Source: Beroe ovata | Taxonomy: Eukaryota; Ctenophora; Nuda; Beroida; Beroidae | Reading direction: 5' to 3' | DNA: 55,959 bases | NCBI GenBank assembly: GCA_946803715.1 | Contig: CAMPET010000002.1 | Location: forward strand, 1,090,436 to 1,146,394 | Translations under genes and position numbers: made by a program | Shown here: piece after piece, positions 46,682-55,959 of the stretch | Layout: the number at the start of each line of letters is the position of its first letter | Position numbering within the stretch: the first letter of the stretch is position 1 | Notes under the pieces: generated by a model | Database searches by the model: none | What the model was told of the DNA's origin: nothing | The model's input: the letters and a program-made list of their open reading frames with translations, nothing else

Positions 46682-47828
46682 TGCTAGAAGCAGTCTGCAC
46701 AGTGTGGCGGTTTTATTGCAACCGGAAAATCGAGTTGTTCTATCTTGAATAATAGCGATAATGTTATTTAGAAGTTTCCTTGTGCTCGAATCATTGAGTT
46801 ATGAGTTTTCTGCCAGAAGTTCTTTTTTATTTCTATTGTTTCGGCTAGTTAACTTCATTTGAATTTTATTGAGAGGGGTGAAAGATTTATCTAATTATTC
46901 CTTCGAATAGATTTACGAAACACACAGCGCGCACGAAACAGAGCTCTGATAACATTTGGCTCTCGAAACCATCGACCTGGACTACAGGTTATTTCTACAC
47001 GTCGGTGCTGGATATGTCAAGCATATTGGACAAATTCTGTATTAATATGGGTTGGATAGAAAGACTCTTTAAAGGAATCGATTCAATTTAGAAATTAATT
47101 TTAAGATATATGTTTAACCACCCAATAAAACAATGCTGAGAGATCATGAGATAATGAGCCTTAAATCTCAACGGGAGTTAGAAACACCTGCTTGATGGTA
47201 TGATTGATATCAATGACTAGAGACCGATTTCACTATTTATCTCGATATCACGCAATCATGTTCTCACTGTTCCGATATAATCATGATATCATCTAGCAAC
47301 TCTTCCAATACATCAATCGAGAGAAAATTTAAACCATCCCTTCGAAAACGGAATGATTTTTGCGTGCAACTGGCAGAAAATCAAATGAAGGGAAGTATGA
47401 ATAAAAACATACGTTGGAAAAATAATCCAACTTTTAATTGATGAAAAATGGTTGAACAAAGAAAGTAGTGCTTGTATTATACACAACGCAGCTCTCATTG
47501 AAGTGTATGCTTGTTGGGCCGAACAGTTATTTATCTTGTTTTGTGTATGGAAAGTTGAGGATAAATTTTAGTATGATTCTTGATATGTGCTACTGCTGCT
47601 ACTGTGACAAGTTTTAAAAACGTTTCTGTGAGTTTGACTTTGTTCTACTTAACCGGACCGCTGTTGCCATGGATAGTTCACTCACAATTCACATTGTGAC
47701 AGTCTGCAAAAGTTGTACTAATTTCTATCATCTATGCCTAAACTTCAATTTCTTACTGAACTGTGAACAAGGTCAACAAAAATCGATTCCTTATTCCTTT
47801 ACTTATCGAATTTTTATCAGGTTTGGAA
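46682..47828. other. Divergent intergenic region between the protease and alpha-arrestin genes
   Basis: AT-rich. A TTTTATCAG acceptor at 47812-47820, just before the arrestin start codon, implies a non-coding 5' exon somewhere in this interval. No other feature seen. Confidence 0.5.
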
Positions 47829-49483
47829 ATGAGTAGCCCAAGATTCGACATCTATTTGGATAATAACAAGATCTTCAAACCAGGCCAGAAAATATCTGGA
47901 CTCATTCTTCTGGACCTTACAGGTAAAAACCCGTTATATGATGACCTTAGATACGCAATCTATGGTACTCATACTGCTCTGTGATGCAATATATTCGGTT
48001 GTCAATTAATCTGGGTTGACTTATCAGCCAAAACCATTGACAGATCACCCTATTTGACTGTGATAAATCAACTGTGTTCCTATTCAGGAGCACGCAAGAG
48101 TAGAGGACTGCTGTTATCGCTACGGGGTGGGGCGTATACTCGTGTCAATCCCAACAAACACAAGTTAAAACACGGTGTAACATTGGAGAACAGGGAGATA
48201 TACCACACAGATGATCGCTATCTGGCGGGTGACGGCGAGAAAGTCATGGTGTTCCAGCCAGGTCAGAGTGGATGAAATAACTTCACGGGAATATCTGCTG
48301 ATTTTACTACAGTGACCTTACATTCATGAAATTGCCGTTGACCTAACTTACTTTTTATATTCCGGATCCCGAACAAAATCCATGAATCCTGCTAAATGGT
48401 AAATTTGTGGGAGTTACTATCTCTCTTCCAGGGTCCTATACATTCGAGTTTAGTTTAAACCTCCCGGAGAATATTCCAAACACTATCTACACAGTCCACG
48501 GATACGTGAGATATGCCATATACTGTAGGTTCAGTGAAACCCCACTTCCCCAATTCCTGCAGGAAGCTTACCTTGACATTTCTGAGGTAGATTGCATGTC
48601 AGACGTGATCAGTCATTTTCTTCATCGTGTCACTGCCAGTGTCATCTTGTCATAGCATTAGCATGAAGCATCGATACGTGCTATGGAAGAAATTGAGCAT
48701 CATTCTGAGATGAGGGAAATCATCAAAAATCTCTAACACACATAATTTCAGTTGAAAAAAGAGGGTGGAAGTGTGGGTCGTGATAACATGGCAGTACAAC
48801 ATTTCATCGTATTCAACAGTTACAGTATTTCTAAAGTGCCGGGGATACATGACTGCAAGTTAGTCGCATTCTGGCGTCATTCAAAATGTGCTGTCAGCGT
48901 CAAAAGAGAGAAAATTATTGCGACTTTGTCAATTCGGTTCAATTTTGTGACCATGTTTCACTTTCAGGCACGAACAAGCGTTTGAGCGAATAGGGAGCAT
49001 GCTGTGTAATTCAGGAGAGGTATCATTCTTGTGTAGTATTCCACGGACTGGATTCTACATTGGGGAGGTCATGCTGGTGACAGCAGACATCCGCAACATG
49101 TCAGAACGGGTTATCGAGTTTTCGGAGGTGGCTATCAACCAAGTTATCGTGTTTAAAGCAGGTACAGTCCTCATCATGTCAGTATGTGACTTAGTCACAA
49201 TGAATGTGTGTAAACGGTGATGTCACGGCAAAGTTGCTCAGGTGGGTGCGAAGATAGCGTGAAGAAACGAATCTGTAGCACTAAGAGGGGCTCTATTCCG
49301 CCTGGAGAGACAGTGTTGTGGGAAAATGTGCCCCTGTCCATACCCAGTGCATGTGATGTGTCCACGGAACATTGCAATATCATGGAGCTCAAGTACTTCG
49401 CGTCAGTCATAGTCGCAGTTCGTACTAGGATAGGATTGAAGCAAATACAAGTCGATATCCCCATCATTATTGGAGTTAAATGA
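47829..49483 (+). CDS. Short alpha-arrestin (arrestin domain-containing protein)
   Basis: Five exons: 47829-47922, 48088-48261, 48432-48528, 48968-49161 and 49242-49483. They give 801 bp and 266 residues, with phases 1, 1, 2, 1 matching. The start MSSPRFDIYLDNNKIFKPGQ and SGLILLD is the usual first strand pair (x-F-x-I-x-L-D...F-x-P-G-x-x-I-x-G) of arrestin_N. GSYTFEFSLNLPENIPNTIY and GYVRYAIYC is the G-x-h-x-F-P-F-x-F-x-L-P...GxVxYxI signature. Arrestin_C follows: SGEVSFLCSIPRTGFYIGEV, VTADIRNMSERVIEFSEVAI, RGSIPPGETVLWENVPLSIP. Family members link membrane cargo to ubiquitin ligases in endocytosis. This one stops right after the C-domain (VDIPIIIGVK), without the PPxY tail of typical ARRDC1-4, so HECT-ligase recruitment is doubtful. 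Confidence 0.8.
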
Positions 49484-50062
49484 GGATCATTTGATGGATA
49501 TCAGCTTCTCCAATGAAATGCTCAGCATGGACGAAATGGACATCAAATTTAACCGATGTGATTTTGTCGTTCATTAACTCTGTTGAAATTCAATTGAAGT
49601 CAAGTCTTTCATGTGAGGAAAACTCTACATTTTCCCGATAAAACGGCAGATTTCATTATTCGTACGCGCGTGAGACCTCGTGCAGCAAATGTTGTACGCA
49701 GTGTGATTTTATCATAAAAGTTCTGTTTGGCGCCGCGCGTTACGTTAATGGGTGGGAAAATAACGTCATGCAAGCGATGGCGAACAGTCATCAATTGAGA
49801 GAAGTTATTATTTGGAGAAATGTAAAATCAAGTTAAATTCAATTGATTATAATTGTTCACTTCATGTCTTTTTCTTCCGACAGAAGTTGGCCCCAATCCA
49901 TGTGGCTAGATCGACAATTGGAATTGATCAGAATCTGAAATGAAGTTGTTCCATATTCAGTAGACTTCAAACACCATATTCTGTGCTACTACCTGTATAC
50001 AGTAACAACAGGAGACGTCCTACCTGTGTCATGGTCAGGCCTGGTGTAAGGCCATCCGCTGG
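49484..50062. other. Convergent spacer between alpha-arrestin and eRF1
   Basis: 3' flanks only. A small GC-rich GCGCCGCGCG patch near 49730 resembles the repeat cores elsewhere. Confidence 0.5.
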
Positions 50063-53040
<2,978 letters not shown>

Positions 53041-53883
53041 AACTACTAGGAAATTCAAAGTTATACAGTAATGTTTGATTGAAGTCAAGAATATTCACCA
53101 TACATTCAATTCAAGGATCTCAATATTAGTGTACATTAAGTCCAATAGATAAGTCACAGGACACCCCTAATGCACCCTATCATACACATAGCAGCTCTTG
53201 TGCAATTTCAGTGCTGGGACTGCTGAGTGATCTCAAACTATGATTACTTATTATAGTCACCAATATAATAATAAAATGATAGAAGATGGAGGAGACAAAT
53301 CTCTATTACATAAATAGTCTTTTGGAGTAAAGATTAGGACTATTTCAGTGCAGTGGTCACCCATCACTGGCCACTGCACTTGACCATGCTATGGCTAGTA
53401 AAAGGGGTGACTGCCTGGGGGCAACCTCAATAAAAGCTCCCACTATTTCAACATCCCAAAAATGAGATAGGTATTGCATTGATGCACACCCCTCATCTTG
53501 GTGTGTTTCATTTACATCATGCTGCTCACAACAATGTTTGCTGGCCTTAAAGTATGAAGTTGGAGAAAGGTCTTGCTGATTTATGTCTGAAAAGAATATT
53601 TCTTTTTAAAACGTGTCGTTACATGAAGTATTTCATGTTCAGTTCAGTAAAAAATCTGTAAATATCCAGATTTTACTGATTACTTATTTGCTGCGTGAAC
53701 CAAATACTCCGCGCGCTGCGCGTCTCCGACTTTTCAGATCACAGAATAGAAATGGGGCGCCCAGTTACAGAGCAGAGGGGCTCGGATTTTATTTTTACTG
53801 AATCCATCGCCCTAATTTTATCACGTGACTTATGTTTTTCGGCTTCCTGACCCATCCCAAACGCACAGAAATCAGAATACTTA

Positions 53884-53950
53884 TTGTCGATCGATGATAG
53901 ACCCTGTCGAGAATTTCGTTTCGCGCGCGCGCGACGCAAACTTATTCTCA
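53884..53950 (+). mobile_element. Inverted-repeat element family A, truncated copy
   Basis: Left end TTGTCGATCGATGATAGACC and core to AAACTTATTCTCAG are present; the right terminus is missing. Confidence 0.7.
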
Positions 53951-54005
53951 GAGCTCAGACAGGCTAGGAGTAGGACACTAGGAGTAGGACAAGGAGTAGG
54001 ACCGA

Positions 54006-54214
54006 TTGTAGGATTTTACCCTACCGTTTGTCGATCGATGATAGACCCTGTCGAGAATTTCGGCGCAAACTTATTCTCAGACGCTTCGCGGCTTGCATCA
54101 GCGGTCTAGCATCGCCAGACAACCCTACCGTCGGTGCGCGCGATTTTCAATCCGCGGCCCCGATTGCTGCCAGGGATAAAATCCCGCCAGCAAGGGTAGG
54201 GTGAAATCCTACAA
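54006..54214 (+). mobile_element. Inverted-repeat element family B, copy 2, interrupted by element A
   Basis: Ends TTGTAGGATTTTACCCTACC and GGTAGGGTGAAATCCTACAA. Flanked by the perfect 9-bp duplication TAGGACCGA (53997-54005 and 54215-54223). Removing the 95-bp insertion and one 9-bp repeat leaves a 105-bp element close to the copy at 40929-41024. Confidence 0.88.
54028..54122 (+). mobile_element. Inverted-repeat element family A inserted in element B
   Basis: 95 bp, TTGTCGATCGATGATAGACC ... GGTCTAGCATCGCCAGACAA. Flanked by the perfect 9-bp duplication CCCTACCGT (54019-54027 and 54123-54131), a sequence that occurs once in the uninterrupted B copy. Insertion order is therefore clear: B first, then A. 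Confidence 0.9.
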
Positions 54215-54885
54215 TAGGACCGAGCGCCCGAGCGATAGCAAAAGCAGGCCTGCTTAGGCCTTAGCATCGCCAGTCAAATCATTATTAAAGAGCGTTGAGT
54301 ATTAGTATAGATTTAAATCCAATTCTTTAATTCTAAATCATATTCATATGAACCGTTAAATTTAAACAAGATCTATATTTATTACATCTATTACATCAAA
54401 ATTCATAAAGGCTAAAGTAAAAACTGCATAATGCATATCTTAAAGTGATCTTCCTTCTTTTTGCTTTTGAGCATATGCATAAATCAAGTCGATCAAATAT
54501 AATTTGAGTCAAACATACTAAAGATACTAAAGATACTAAAGCAGTAGCAGTAGCAGTAACAGTAGCTATATTAATAAATTTAAATGCGCCACTTAAAACC
54601 TGTACATTCGCACTGCAAACAATATATATCTGATTGATTGTACAAAACTTTTTAGGACTAGGAGTGGGTGAAAATCTAGAAAATTTCAAGTGATGATAAA
54701 AACCAAATATCTGATACTATTCTGATTCACAGTTCACTATTGCTAAGGTTTATAGTGATCAAAGTGTAGGCCAGTGCTATAGCTGTCATGTGCAAAATTG
54801 AAACTAATGGACGAGATTGGATAAAATCTACTATGAGTAGCATCTACTGTCAGTGTCTGCGAGGGTCATATTATGATCACATCAT

Positions 54886-55959
54886 TTACTCCAGAATTTC
54901 GAGTATGAGCAGGGCTTCTGGATCGCCAACGAAGGGTGGGACAAATTCCAACTCATTGTCACAGGATTTGATACCTGAAATGATATATCTGCAATGTGGC
55001 GCATGATGAATATTGAAAATCATCGATCAATCACTACAAGTACATCAACATGAGCAACAGCTTGAGCGAGACTGTGAGATGACCATGGCTTTCTATTCAC
55101 TGAAAACGAGGATAGATTGTGATGCGCTCACCATATCCAATGTCAAACTCTGGCCACTCCATGGACTCATCTCCGATACTGACACCCTTCATACAACCAC
55201 CATATGCTATCGTGCCCGCCCTTTCTCCCGCTCCTAGACAGAAACAAGTGTGTGAGGTTATATCGTAGTTGAGAGTGTGCTCCTACGTTTTCCACTCCGT
55301 AATAAAATGAAGCAAAATGAATCGATACATGTATTGCTATTGAGGGAGGCTTGATTTACAGTTGAAGATCCTTAATTGACAAGAAAGCAGGATGAATTAA
55401 AAATTCTCAACACATAGGCACCTAATCGGACGGTTTCGACTTGCACTAAGCCACGATACTCGTTAGGCAAAGTCATCGTCTTTCCATCGACCTCCATAGC
55501 AGTTTTGATACCATTCCTGGAAATGATTTATATAAGCATTAGTCACAAAAGTCAACAGAAGAAGGTTCGTATTATGATGCCAACGACTCACATAACAATG
55601 CGAAGAGAGGTCCAGGCTCCACCGACACTGAAAATTATCATCATGAGAACGGAACTCAATATTTCCTCATGGTAATTGTCAATTGTAAACGGGTAAAATG
55701 ATAAAAATATGGAAAGGGCAAACTCACAGTTCATAAGAAAAGGCAGGCACTCCACCAATTTCGACAGTTAGGTCATATCGTATCCGCATTTCATCTTTTT
55801 CTGTGGCATTTTCGTCCTTCTCTGTGGCTTCTTCATCCTTCTCAGTGGCTTCTTCATTCTTTTCTGTGGCATTTTCATCTTTCTCAGTGTCATTTTCATC
55901 CTTCTCTGTGGCATTTTCATCCTTCTCTGTGTCATTTTCATTCTTGTCTGTGGCGTTTT
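54886..55959 (-). CDS. Unrecognised protein with N-A-T-E-K-D-E heptad repeats (5' end outside window)
   Basis: Five exons: 55728-55959 (continues beyond the window), 55592-55627, 55422-55516, 55132-55233 and 54886-54974 (TAA), all in phase. The visible N-part is a tandem heptad (NATEKDE, NDTEKDE, EATEKDE variants, about seven copies), highly charged and probably disordered. After it comes a compact region: MRIRYDLTVEIGGVPAFSYE, VGGAWTSLRIVMNGIKTAME, LPNEYRGLVQVETVRLG, AGTIAYGGCMKGVSIGDESM and the end FVGDPEALLILEILE. The strand-rich pattern suggests a beta domain, but I recognise no family. No signal or membrane segment is visible in the part seen. Confidence 0.6.
55806..55959 (-). repeat. 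21-bp coding minisatellite
   Basis: Tandem 21-bp units (plus strand TTTTCATCCTTCTCTGTGGC and variants) encoding the NATEKDE heptad. They remain in frame, with variation mostly at the first, second and third residues of the unit. The array runs off the window edge. Confidence 0.9.

Larger units (their letters stand above)
53041..54885. other. Repeat-bearing spacer upstream of eRF1
   Basis: Holds the eRF1 promoter side, a family-C repeat (53690-53765), a truncated family-A element (53884-53950) and the nested A-in-B element (54006-54214). A TAGCAG/TAAAGATAC simple repeat lies near 54520-54560. No gene supported. Confidence 0.55.

Overview
The window looks like nuclear DNA of an early-branching animal, most likely a demosponge. 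Genes are intron-rich, with many introns of about 60-400 bp and clean GT/AG borders. Histone genes are intronless, with animal-type 3' stem-loops. Orthologues of animal housekeeping genes can be rebuilt exon by exon (eIF3I, CSE1L, eRF1, GPCPD1), and short GC-rich palindromic elements sit in an AT-rich background. The sponge assignment is inference; animal is secure. All exon joins given here were made by eye from splice sites and reading phase.

Layout: 55-2304 (+) 3' half of a GPCPD1-like glycerophosphodiesterase. 5085-10022 (-) mosaic extracellular protein (signal peptide, Ig-like domain, Cys-rich GCC2/GCC3-type repeats, seven sushi modules). 11267-12754 (+) eIF3I, then 12962-18874 (+) CSE1L, 207 bp apart. 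19523-20689 (-) an unrecognised protein with a dual-acylation N-terminus. 21773-26431 a core and linker histone cluster: H3 (+), H2B (-), H2A (+), H1 (-), H4 (+), each with a stem-loop. 26880-40611 (-) a 24-exon gene of tandem KH-like repeats, with a raftlin-like gene (36253-37281, +) on the opposite strand inside one of its introns. 41.2-44.6 kb repeat-rich DNA with two near-identical copies of a small membrane-protein gene. 45464-46681 (-) an intronless, unusual papain-family protease. 47829-49483 (+) a short alpha-arrestin. 50063-53040 (-) eRF1. 54886-55959 (-) the 3' part of an unrecognised gene with a heptad repeat.

Two themes run through the accessory DNA. First, several families of small non-autonomous elements with terminal inverted repeats or multiple hairpins occur. 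One element is nested inside another, and both carry 9-bp target duplications. Second, the assembly contains single-N joins. Three of these (30185, 34957, 43153) are flanked by near-identical duplicated segments that look like uncollapsed haplotypes, so part of the apparent duplication is probably artefact.

The most novel items are the multi-KH gene, the cloverleaf-like element at 44399-44569, the 8-9-bp-TSD element families, the cysteine protease that has lost both partners of a conserved disulfide, and the MGCGCS acylated protein.
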